DNA of 10,760 bases. Source: Treponema sp. GTDB taxonomy: Bacteria; Spirochaetota; Spirochaetia; Treponematales; Breznakiellaceae. How positions within the stretch are numbered: position 1 is the stretch's first letter; the number at the start of each line of letters is the position of its first letter. A program made the translations under genes and the position numbers. The notes beneath the pieces were generated by a model. That model did not search any database, was not told where the DNA came from, and was given only the letters and a program-made list of their open reading frames with translations. The DNA is taken from the NCBI GenBank assembly GCA_031278025.1, contig JAITLF010000334.1:1-10760 (forward strand), read 5' to 3'. Positions 1 through 5,273 of the stretch are shown one piece after another.

Positions 1-84
1 AGCGCCCAGTTCCTTCGCTTTTTCTCTCCAATGCTCCGGTAGTATCGCCGCCATATCTTCGAATGTATAGTTTTCCTCTCTCAT
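1..84 (-). CDS. N-terminal fragment of a probable transposase (runs off the left edge)
   Basis: An ATG at 84-82 opens 28 sense codons on the minus strand to the window edge without a stop. The peptide begins MREENYTFEDMAAILPEHW and ends REKAKELGA. From memory, a segment of the form LPxxWxEKAxELGA near the N-terminus is typical of IS4-type DDE transposases in clostridia and treponemes. No catalytic residue is inside the window, so the family call rests on this short segment only. There is no clear Shine-Dalgarno sequence (GAGAGC precedes the ATG directly), but a promoter-like pair lies just upstream. It could also be another small conserved protein, and whether the element is intact cannot be judged here. 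Confidence 0.45.
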   Translation of the reverse strand, partial: MREENYTFEDMAAILPEHWREKAKELGA

Positions 85-90
85 GCTCTC

Positions 91-119
91 AGTTTATCAG
101 ATGAGAACTGTTTTGCCAA
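91..119 (-). promoter_or_regulatory. Candidate promoter of the left-edge transposase-like gene
   Basis: On the minus strand TTGGCA (119-114, 5 of 6 matches to the -35 consensus) is followed after 17 bases by TAAACT (96-91, 4 of 6 matches to the -10 consensus). The predicted first transcribed base falls on or next to the A of the ATG at 84, so the mRNA would be leaderless or nearly so. This is pattern matching only. Confidence 0.35.
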
Positions 120-139
120 CTATTTAGGTAAACGCATAT

Positions 140-172
140 GGGGATATCCCCCGTGTTTGCGGGGATATCCCC
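140..172. repeat. Two copies of the 12-base palindrome GGGGATATCCCC
   Basis: GGGGATATCCCC occurs at 140-151 and again at 161-172, separated by 9 bases. Each copy is self-complementary, and the two can also pair with each other as a 12-base-pair stem. A related GGGGGTATCCCC sits at 265-276. They mark the left border of the GC-rich palindromic block between the transposase-like fragment and the TPR gene. Confidence 0.8.
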
Positions 173-199
173 GCGCCCTGCGGGCTTCTTCCTGTTCCC

Positions 200-218
200 T
201 GCGGGGCTCTGCCCCGCA
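200..218. repeat. GC-rich hairpin with stem TGCGGGGC and loop TCT
   Basis: TGCGGGGC (200-207), loop TCT (208-210) and GCCCCGCA (211-218) form a perfect 8-base-pair stem. Bases 201-217 differ by one loop base from 10437-10453 at the other end of the window, so this looks like a dispersed repeat core. No T-run follows on either strand, so it is not a classic intrinsic terminator. Confidence 0.75.
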
Positions 219-225
219 CCCCGCC

Positions 226-252
226 GGGGGACCAGGGGCCCCCCGGTCCCCC
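226..252. repeat. GC-rich hairpin GGGGGACC / GGTCCCCC
   Basis: Arms 226-233 and 245-252 are perfect inverted copies of 8 bases. The 11-base interval contains GGGGCCCC, which is itself palindromic. This is part of the block of stacked hairpins. The 15 bases at 227-241 recur exactly at 10484-10498, which there lies inside a coding sequence. Confidence 0.7.
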
Positions 253-298
253 CATAAAAAGGGCGGGGGTATCCCCTTGCCCTTTTTAACGGGGGTCT
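245..298. repeat. Long imperfect palindrome with perfect core arms TAAAAAGGGC / GCCCTTTTTA
   Basis: The core arms 255-264 and 279-288 are perfect 10-base inverted copies. The pairing extends outward, so that 245-264 and 279-298 agree at 15 of 20 positions. The 14-base loop again carries GGGG and CCCC that can pair. The A/T-rich middle of the stem set in a GC-rich surround resembles a miniature inverted-repeat or REP-type element, but no target duplication is recognisable. Confidence 0.7.
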
Positions 299-299
299 G

Positions 300-332
300 G
301 GGGCGGCGCCCCGTCGAGCGCGGGCAGCGCTC
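300..332. repeat. Two further GC hairpins closing the palindromic block
   Basis: GGGGC (300-304), loop GGC and GCCCC (308-312) form one hairpin. GAGCGC (316-321), loop GGGCA and GCGCTC (327-332) form a second. The 12-mer GGGCGGCGCCCC at 301-312 appears in reverse complement at 10418-10429. After this block the base composition drops abruptly and the leader of the TPR gene begins. Confidence 0.65.
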
Positions 333-356
333 CGCAAGAATGTCGAGGACGCTTTT

Positions 357-404
357 TATACTAGTTATCCTGACAATAATGGTTTATATTAAGAGCAGGA
401 GAGG
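357..404 (+). promoter_or_regulatory. Leader of the TPR gene: possible -10 box and strong ribosome binding site
   Basis: TATACT at 357-362 matches 5 of 6 -10 consensus bases, but no good -35 lies 16-18 bases upstream, so the promoter is weakly supported. AGGAGAGG at 397-404 is a strong Shine-Dalgarno sequence 4 bases before the ATG at 409. It fixes that ATG as the start rather than any upstream in-frame codon. Confidence 0.5.
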
Positions 405-408
405 CAAT

Positions 409-960
409 ATGGAAACACCGGCGTTCTTAAATGATTCGGGAATTGCGCTAACAGAGGCAAATCGACCAAACGAGGCTATCCCTTTGTTCCAAAAAGCGTT
501 AATCATGGAGCCAGGAAACCCCTTTCTCTGGACAAATCTGGGCATAGCCCAGCAGCGGACCGGGGATTACGAGGAAGCGCTGAACAGTTTCCAGCGGGCC
601 ATAGGAATAGAAGATAATCTGCCGGATGCCTGGGTTTCTATGGGGTTGATCTATTACGAAATGGAACTGTTTGAGCTGGCGGAAGAATGTTACCATTCGG
701 CCCTGATGCGGGAAGGCGCTTCCCCCAAAACCTGGAACAACCTGGGGGTCCTCTACTTTGCGGAAGGGAGCTATGAGGAAGCGCGGCAGTGTTTTGAAGA
801 AGCCGTACGCATGGCGCCTATGTATTACGACGCCATGTACAATCTAAGGGATTCCTGCCGGGAGGTGGGCGATTACCAGGCGGCTGCCGAATTCAGCCGT
901 GTCCTGTCGAAGATGCCTCCCCCTTCCAATTATACAAATCGTCCCGGCGGCGGGTTATAA
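409..960 (+). CDS. Tetratricopeptide repeat (TPR) protein
   Basis: This 183-residue protein is built almost entirely of about five contiguous 34-residue TPR units. They start near residues 5, 39, 73, 107 and 141, and carry the usual pattern (for example TNLGIAQQRTGDYEEALNSF and NNLGVLYFAEGSYEEARQCF). TPR arrays form a superhelical scaffold for protein-protein contacts; the partner cannot be read from the sequence. There is no signal peptide, so it is probably cytoplasmic. The open frame continues upstream to 157, but that stretch is the GC-rich palindromic block and translates to low-complexity R/P/G-rich sequence, whereas the strong ribosome binding site at 397-404 supports ATG 409. The stop lies 14 bases before the next gene, so it probably leads a three-gene transcript with the phosphoesterase-like and RseC-like genes. 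Confidence 0.9.
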   Translation: METPAFLNDSGIALTEANRPNEAIPLFQKALIMEPGNPFLWTNLGIAQQRTGDYEEALNSFQRAIGIEDNLPDAWVSMGLIYYEMELFELAEECYHSALMREGASPKTWNNLGVLYFAEGSYEEARQCFEEAVRMAPMYYDAMYNLRDSCREVGDYQAAAEFSRVLSKMPPPSNYTNRPGGGL

Positions 961-974
961 AAAGCGGGTAAGGC

Positions 975-1835
975 GTGAAGATCCTCTATGTGGCGGAAAT
1001 AGTCGGAAAGGCCGGGGTTCATGCCCTGAAAAAGGGTTTGCCCGAGGTAAAACGGCGTTACGGCCCTTCTTTTGTCGTTGTTTGCGCCAACGGCGCTACC
1101 GGGGGAAACGGCCTGGGGCGGAACCACGCGGCATATCTGCGTAAACTGGGGGCCGATGTCCTTACCGCCGGCGAATGTTGCTTTTACAAAAAAGATTTGG
1201 TTGAAAACCTGAGCTGCCTTCCCTATGTGTTACGGCCGGACAATCTGAATGCTGCCGCTCCGGGCTATGGTTCCCGCATTTACAAGGTTGGGAACGAAAA
1301 GATAGGGGTGGCGGTTCTTATCGGCCAAAGCGGTTTCAGCCGTATGCACGGGGACAACCCCGCAGCCCGGCTTCCCATTCTTTTGGAGCGGCTTCATCAG
1401 GAAACCCCCTATGTCATTGTCAACTTCCATGCCGAAGCTACCGCCGAAAAACGGACCCTCTTTGCCGCCGCGAATGGCCGCTGTTCTGCGGTAATAGGCT
1501 CCCACGGGCGGGTCCAGACTGCGGACGAGGCGGTGCTGACCGGGGGTACGGCGGTGATCACCGATGCCGGACGTACCGGCAGCGCCAATTCCGTTGGCGG
1601 CTGTGAAATCGAAGGCCGTATCCGGGAATACCTTTCGGGCATCCCCGAATGGACACGGGAAGCCTACGATGCCCCTGAATTGCAGGGGGTCCTCATCGAT
1701 CTCAAGGCGGATGGTACGGCGGCTTCCATCGTCCGTATCCGCCAAAGTGTTCCTGCCATGCCTGATGCGGCGCCTAATGCGGCGGCAAAGGATCCCCGCG
1801 GGGGCGATGCCGAAATGCCGGAAGACGCCCCATGA
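975..1835 (+). CDS. YmdB/TIGR00282-family metallophosphoesterase homologue with degenerate metal site
   Basis: This 286-residue protein starts at GTG 975 and aligns over its length with the TIGR00282/YmdB family, which in Bacillus acts as a di-metal phosphodiesterase on cyclic nucleotides. Family landmarks are present: KILYVAEIVGKAG at the N-terminus, NFHAEATAEK at 150-159, GSHGRVQTADE at 175-185 and GGTAVITDAGRTG after it. The metal ligands are largely changed. As I recall the Bacillus protein, D8 is E here, E39 is N, N67-H68 is E67-C68, and the last His of the THTH motif is R179; only H152 and H177 remain. Catalysis by the usual mechanism is therefore doubtful, and a structural or ligand-sensing role is possible. 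The last 30 or so residues are an Ala/Pro-rich tail absent from the family. The ribosome binding site is weak (AAGG 970-973, too close to the start), which suggests coupling to the TPR gene. Confidence 0.85.
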   Translation: MKILYVAEIVGKAGVHALKKGLPEVKRRYGPSFVVVCANGATGGNGLGRNHAAYLRKLGADVLTAGECCFYKKDLVENLSCLPYVLRPDNLNAAAPGYGSRIYKVGNEKIGVAVLIGQSGFSRMHGDNPAARLPILLERLHQETPYVIVNFHAEATAEKRTLFAAANGRCSAVIGSHGRVQTADEAVLTGGTAVITDAGRTGSANSVGGCEIEGRIREYLSGIPEWTREAYDAPELQGVLIDLKADGTAASIVRIRQSVPAMPDAAPNAAAKDPRGGDAEMPEDAP

Positions 1836-2233
1836 GGGAGATTGGCCGGGTCATGGCCGTTACCGGGGATGCTGTTACCGTCCGGCATGACGCCTCCGCC
1901 GCCTGCTTTGGCTGTATGAACCGGGAATGCCGGCAAAACCAGGGGCTTATCATTGCGGAAAATACGGCGGGCCTCCCGCTTTCGGCGGGCCACCGGGTGG
2001 AAACCGAATTTCCCCTCAAAACCGCCCTGGCCCAGGGGTTCTTTCTCCTGGCTTTGCCGTTCCTGGCCTGCGCCGCCGCCTACCTGGTGAGCGGCCTTCC
2101 CCCCTCCCCTCCGGAGGAGCCCCTTCGGGCCGCCCTGGGAACCGCCGCCCTCTTTGCTGCGGGATTTGCCCTCTACTTCTACCGCCGCAAACATCCCTTC
2201 AAAGTCCGTCCGGTAATCCTGCGGGTCCTTTAA
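1832..2233 (+). CDS. RseC/MucC-family (SoxR-reducing system) membrane protein
   Basis: This 133-residue protein overlaps the preceding stop by 4 bases (ATGA), so translation is coupled. It has the RseC layout: a short N-terminal beta-rich segment, a cysteine cluster C25-X2-C28-X4-C33, then two membrane segments (about 66-89 and 99-117) ending in a basic tail (RRK 118-120). In enterobacteria RseC modulates sigma-E and helps reduce SoxR next to the Rnf complex. No Rnf, SoxR or sigma-E genes are visible here, so the original role cannot be assumed. The cysteines are compatible with redox chemistry or a metal/Fe-S centre. Assignment to the family is fairly firm; the function in this organism is open. 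Confidence 0.82.
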   Translation: MREIGRVMAVTGDAVTVRHDASAACFGCMNRECRQNQGLIIAENTAGLPLSAGHRVETEFPLKTALAQGFFLLALPFLACAAAYLVSGLPPSPPEEPLRAALGTAALFAAGFALYFYRRKHPFKVRPVILRVL

Positions 2234-2255
2234 CCTGTTCCGGCAGCGCGGTGAG

Positions 2256-2310
2256 TTTTCCCATCAGGGATTTTTAGGTTATACTCTCGTTATCACGAAC
2301 ATTAATGGAG
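2256..2310 (+). promoter_or_regulatory. Candidate promoter, operator dyad and ribosome binding site of the MerR-type gene
   Basis: TATACT at 2280-2285 matches 5 of 6 -10 bases; the best -35 (TTTTCC, 2256-2261, 18-base spacer) is poor. Weak -35 boxes and long spacers are common for MerR-controlled promoters. TCGT-TATC-ACGA (2287-2298), a small dyad just downstream of the -10, could be an autoregulatory operator. GGAG at 2307-2310 is the ribosome binding site, 7 bases before ATG 2318. Confidence 0.35.
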
Positions 2311-2317
2311 CGGAATC

Positions 2318-2701
2318 ATGTTTTTTTCTATCAAACAAGTGTCGGAAAAGACGAATTTGCCTTCCCATGTATTGCGCTACTATGAAAGCGAGGGATTGCT
2401 GCCCAGCATTGGACGGAGCCGGAACGGAATCAGACGGTATACCGAAGACGATCTTGAATGGCTCGCGCTCATCTGCTGCCTTAAAAATACGGGTATGTCC
2501 ATCAAACAAATCAAGAGTTTCGTGGAACTAAGTGTGCAAGGGGACAGTACCCTGCTTGAACGGTGCGGGCTGCTTCGGGAACACAAGGCAATGGTAGAAA
2601 ACCAGATAGCGGAAATGCAAAAACACCTGGAAAAAGTAACCTGCAAGATAGAGCATTTTACCCGTCAATATGAGGCCGCACAAACGGCGATGTCCGATTA
2701 A
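2318..2701 (+). CDS. MerR-family transcriptional regulator
   Basis: This is a 127-residue protein with the canonical MerR winged-helix N-terminus: SIKQVSEKTNLPSHVLRYYE, then GLLPS, then RNGIRRYTEDDLEWLALI, reaching to about residue 70. A dimerisation coiled coil covers roughly 80-125 (ENQIAEMQKHLEKVTCKIEH). Length and layout match the small MerR regulators of the YyaN/AdhR type that often respond to aldehydes or electrophiles. There is no C-terminal effector domain and no C-terminal metal-binding cysteine pair of the CueR/ZntR kind; the adjacent cysteines at 52-53 lie in the helix after the wing. It probably binds its own promoter region. No obvious enzyme target is adjacent; the next gene encodes a membrane protein of unknown function. 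Confidence 0.92.
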   Translation: MFFSIKQVSEKTNLPSHVLRYYESEGLLPSIGRSRNGIRRYTEDDLEWLALICCLKNTGMSIKQIKSFVELSVQGDSTLLERCGLLREHKAMVENQIAEMQKHLEKVTCKIEHFTRQYEAAQTAMSD

Positions 2702-2753
2702 ACCGCTTGTTCATGGGGCGGTTCCCCAATCCGGCGGGGTATTGCCGAATGGC

Positions 2754-2783
2754 TTGAGGGGAGCGGCGAAAATAAACTATGCT
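2754..2783 (+). promoter_or_regulatory. Candidate promoter of the polytopic membrane protein gene
   Basis: TTGAGG (2754-2759, 4 of 6) and TATGCT (2778-2783, 4 of 6) are separated by 18 bases. The predicted transcription start coincides with the A of ATG 2790. No Shine-Dalgarno sequence lies within 15 bases of that ATG. A leaderless transcript would reconcile both facts. Confidence 0.4.
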
Positions 2784-2789
2784 TAGCGT

Positions 2790-3635
2790 ATGACGTTGCC
2801 GAACCGGAATTGTTTTTTTAAAGCGGGAATTATTATCTCTCTGGTAGCTCTTATCGGGAGTGCGGTGGTTTCCGGCTTCTTGTTGCCCTCCTATCCCGGA
2901 GAGATTTTCCCTGATAAGCCTGATGATGTCCGGCGTTCCCAGGGTATACTTCATGCCGTAATCGGCCATTTCTTGTCCCCCGCTCCTTATGTCCCCATTG
3001 CCACCATAATCAGCGCCGTTGCCTATTCCCTTATTATCATGAGCTTGATCTATTACTTCTTTGAAAAAACCCAGGCGCCGGAAATCCTCTTCGTCGCCTT
3101 CTTCACCTTCTCTTTTGCCTTTGAGTCGGCCCGGCTTATAATGCCCCTCCGTTTCGAGTGGGAACTCCCCGGCGTATACGTTACCGCCGCCTGCCGGGTG
3201 CTGATTTTTGGCCGTTATTTCGGGCTTTTTTCGTTATTTGTCGCCGGCGTATGCGCATCGGGTCTGGAAATTCGGGAGCCGGGGAACGTTATCCTGCTCC
3301 TCGTAGGGGCCGCCCTGATTGTCGCCCTGGGTATGCCTATAGACGGCTTTTCCTGGGACAGTACCCTGTGCCTTATCAGCGGGTATGCTTCTATGTTCAA
3401 ACTAGTGGAAATAGGCATCATCCTGATTACCACCGCGAGTTTCTTTGTATCCGCCTATATCCGGGGCGCACGGGAATATATACTCATCGGCGTCGGCGCC
3501 CTTCTGGTTAGCCTGGGCAGAAGCTTGCTCCTGACGGCGGATACCTGGGCTACCCCGTTTGCAGGTTTGGCGATTCTGGTAGCAGGCACCTGGTTCATCT
3601 GCAACCAGCTACACCGGGTTTATCTGTGGCTTTAA
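2790..3635 (+). CDS. Polytopic membrane protein of unknown function
   Basis: I do not recognise the family. The 281-residue product has about eight hydrophobic segments (roughly 12-32, 66-91, 98-118, 129-153, 167-184, 205-224, 229-249 and 253-272) with short loops. A longer loop between the first two (33-60) contains PSYPGEIFPDKPDDVRRS and probably faces the periplasm. No catalytic, ATP-binding or transport signature is evident. The cluster FESARLIMPLRFEWELPG between the third and fourth segments contains charged residues close to the membrane. The ATG at 2790 lacks a ribosome binding site but fits the first membrane helix well. The gene is convergent with the kinase gene, with 32 bases between the two stops and no visible terminator hairpin. 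Confidence 0.75.
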   Translation: MTLPNRNCFFKAGIIISLVALIGSAVVSGFLLPSYPGEIFPDKPDDVRRSQGILHAVIGHFLSPAPYVPIATIISAVAYSLIIMSLIYYFFEKTQAPEILFVAFFTFSFAFESARLIMPLRFEWELPGVYVTAACRVLIFGRYFGLFSLFVAGVCASGLEIREPGNVILLLVGAALIVALGMPIDGFSWDSTLCLISGYASMFKLVEIGIILITTASFFVSAYIRGAREYILIGVGALLVSLGRSLLLTADTWATPFAGLAILVAGTWFICNQLHRVYLWL

Positions 3636-3667
3636 GATAAGACGACAATATACGACTACAATTCAGA

Positions 3668-4246
3668 CTATACCATCATGAATATCTGGGCCGCAAAGCC
3701 GACGGTAATGGGAAGGGCTATGTTGTCATAGTCTTCCAGGGGCAGGGCTTCCACAACCATAGCGGTAATGGCGGCAAGAAAGGCCAGGCCGAAATTCCCG
3801 GAGACCGCGTGAGCGGAAATGAGCACCGCACCGAAACAGGCCGCCGATCCTTCCACGCTCTTGCCCTGCATAAAAACAGGGTGCAGGCGTCCAAAGAATT
3901 TGCCTACAAGACTGGCGAACCCGTCGCCAAAGGCCAGGGCGTAGATGGCGATAGAGGCTGCCGGAGAGGGATACAGAAGCAGGGCAAGAAGGGCGCCCAG
4001 CCCGAGGGTTACCGGACCTAACACAAACCGGCCCCGGTCGCGGGTACGGGCGGCCATGGCGGTTATGGAGGAAATAAGGGGAATCGCTATGCCCGAAAGC
4101 CGGAAGTTTTCCATACAGGTATAAAAAAGAATGCCGGTCATCAATAACGCGACGGTGAACGGGCGATTTACCGCAGCCATGCCGGGACTCAGGGCGATAA
4201 GAAAATGAAGGGTTTTTCTGACCAGCTCGGTTTTCAGTTCCCCCAT
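3668..4246 (-). CDS. CTP-dependent polyprenol/lipid kinase (dolichol kinase / phytol kinase / Dgk1-like family)
   Basis: From the ATG at 4246 the product is 192 residues with about six membrane segments. The family signature is clear: an N-terminal ELKTELVRKTLHF, then RGRFVLGPVTLGLG (71-84), then FGDGFASLVGKFFG (106-119) followed by GKSVEGSAACF (128-138). Members transfer phosphate from CTP to membrane alcohols such as dolichol, phytol, farnesol or diacylglycerol; the substrate here is unknown. Products in this family are sometimes labelled phosphatidate cytidylyltransferase. The frame can be extended to an ATG at 4324, but the extra 26 codons lie in AT-rich DNA that looks intergenic, and family homology begins at MGELKTE. 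Only a loose purine stretch (GGGGCGG, about 8 bases upstream) precedes the chosen ATG. The gene lies downstream of nth on the same strand, beyond a hairpin. Confidence 0.85.
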   Translation of the reverse strand: MGELKTELVRKTLHFLIALSPGMAAVNRPFTVALLMTGILFYTCMENFRLSGIAIPLISSITAMAARTRDRGRFVLGPVTLGLGALLALLLYPSPAASIAIYALAFGDGFASLVGKFFGRLHPVFMQGKSVEGSAACFGAVLISAHAVSGNFGLAFLAAITAMVVEALPLEDYDNIALPITVGFAAQIFMMV

Positions 4247-4538
4247 GTTTATAACCGCCCCAAGGCGCCAAAACGGAACACAAAAAAAGGTATGCTGTTC
4301 TTTTAAAAAATTTATTTTATTCATATCTATTTATGAGCAAATTCCATGCCAAATTCAGGCGCAATTAAAATAAATTTAATTTGTATATTTTCATATATAG
4401 TAAAGAAATACGAATGCCGATAATAAATAGCTATATATTAAAATCGGCTTATGTCTAAAAAAACATACGGAGTATATACAAAAATTACTATTCTTGATAC
4501 CGGCGCTTTTGAGCCTGAATTAACAGGCTCCTTGGTTC
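4247..4538. other. AT-rich spacer between nth and the lipid kinase gene
   Basis: This stretch is strikingly AT-rich compared with the coding sequences on both sides. It contains a T7 run on the minus strand near 4459-4465 and the hairpin at 4511-4530. A 43-codon plus-strand frame at 4451-4582 lacks a ribosome binding site and runs into nth, so I do not call it. It probably holds the end of the carD-ispD-ispF-nth transcript and the promoter of the lipid kinase, but no convincing -35/-10 pair stands out. Confidence 0.5.
4511..4530 (-). terminator. Hairpin just downstream of nth, possible terminator
   Basis: GAGCCTG (4511-4517), AATTAA loop (4518-4523) and CAGGCTC (4524-4530) make a perfect 7-base-pair stem 8 bases beyond the nth stop. 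On the minus strand the stem is followed by AAAAG rather than a T-run, so classic intrinsic termination is not supported. It may protect the 3' end or act with another factor. Confidence 0.35.
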
Positions 4539-5273
4539 TTACCGAGTCTTGCCTACCCCACACCGGGAACACCAGGTACTGATGACACACCGGGAACAGA
4601 ACGGACTGACGGGACGGCATATTATTTGGCCGTAACGAACCAGGAGGGCGTTGATCCGCTTCCAGTATTTTTTAGGAAGAATGCCGCGCAGGACCGCTTC
4701 GGTCTTATCCGGAGTGGCTGTACCATCCGGGCCGAACCAGCCCATGCGGTTGGAGATACGGTGGACGTGGATGTCAACGCAGATGGCATCTATGTCGAAA
4801 GCTTCGGAGAGGACCAGGTTAGCGGTTTTCCGCCCTACCCCCGGCAGGGCCAGCAGCTTGTCCATATCTGCGGGAATCTGGCCCTCCTCCCGCTCCAGGA
4901 GGATACGGGCAATCTTCCTGAGGTTGGCCGCTTTGGTCCGGTAAAACCCCGCCGGGTATATCAGCCGGGCGGCCTCTTCCTCGCTCAGGGAAAGCAGGGC
5001 CGCCGGGGTAGGCGCTTTTTCCAGGAGCCGCTTTGAAGCGGACAGGGTAACTTCGTCTTTGGTACGAAGGCTTAGGATGGTGGACGCCAGCACCGCCCAG
5101 GGGTCCCGGCGGTATAGCCCGGCTATGGCGGTTACCGAAGGGTCGGCGGCAACAGGGGCCGACCCTTCGGTGTTTTCCCGGTTTTCGTCCCCCTCGTGCC
5201 GGGCATACCAGGTTTCCAGGGCGGCGAATACCCCGTCCCAGGGTGAAACCGGCGGGCTTTGTTGAATTTTCAT
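4539..5273 (-). CDS. nth: Endonuclease III (DNA glycosylase / AP lyase)
   Basis: This 244-residue enzyme removes oxidised pyrimidines and nicks the abasic site in base-excision repair. The helix-hairpin-helix LPGVGRKTANLVL carries the catalytic Lys149; the catalytic Asp is D167 in VDIHVHR. The C-terminal [4Fe-4S] ligands are complete: C219-X6-C226-X2-C229-X5-C235, with an extra C238. The protein is about 30 residues longer than the E. coli enzyme. The excess is near the N-terminus (about residues 25-50), where a low-complexity acidic/Ala-rich stretch is encoded by a perfect DNA palindrome (see 5134-5171). The start ATG at 5273 overlaps the ispF stop by 4 bases, indicating coupled translation; the frame is open further upstream only because it overlaps ispF. 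Confidence 0.95.
   Translation of the reverse strand: MKIQQSPPVSPWDGVFAALETWYARHEGDENRENTEGSAPVAADPSVTAIAGLYRRDPWAVLASTILSLRTKDEVTLSASKRLLEKAPTPAALLSLSEEEAARLIYPAGFYRTKAANLRKIARILLEREEGQIPADMDKLLALPGVGRKTANLVLSEAFDIDAICVDIHVHRISNRMGWFGPDGTATPDKTEAVLRGILPKKYWKRINALLVRYGQIICRPVSPFCSRCVISTWCSRCGVGKTR
5134..5171. repeat. Perfect 14-base inverted repeat inside the nth coding sequence
   Basis: ACCGAAGGGTCGGC (5134-5147) and its exact reverse complement GCCGACCCTTCGGT (5158-5171) flank a 10-base loop. It encodes residues 35-47 of Nth (TEGSA...ADPSV), which fall in a segment that the E. coli enzyme lacks. Codon constraint makes such a long perfect palindrome within a gene unusual. It resembles, in concept, the in-frame palindromic elements described in Rickettsia. 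Confidence 0.8.

Noticed and set aside
157..408. Upstream extension of the TPR gene by 84 codons
   Set aside because: The stretch is the palindromic repeat block and translates to R/P/G-rich low-complexity sequence. The strong ribosome binding site and the start of the first TPR unit support ATG 409.
2701..2727. Small stems after the MerR gene (AACCGC/GCGGTT and GGGG/CCCC)
   Set aside because: The stems are short, compete with each other, and are not followed by a T-run, so a terminator is not supported.
4247..4324. 26-codon N-terminal extension of the lipid kinase
   Set aside because: The DNA is AT-rich like the rest of the spacer, and family similarity begins at MGELKTE. The call is not certain, since neither ATG has a good ribosome binding site.
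4451..4582. 43-codon plus-strand frame beginning MSKKTYGVYTK
   Set aside because: It has no ribosome binding site, overlaps the nth 3' end antisense, and runs through the hairpin at 4511-4530; the composition is not convincing.
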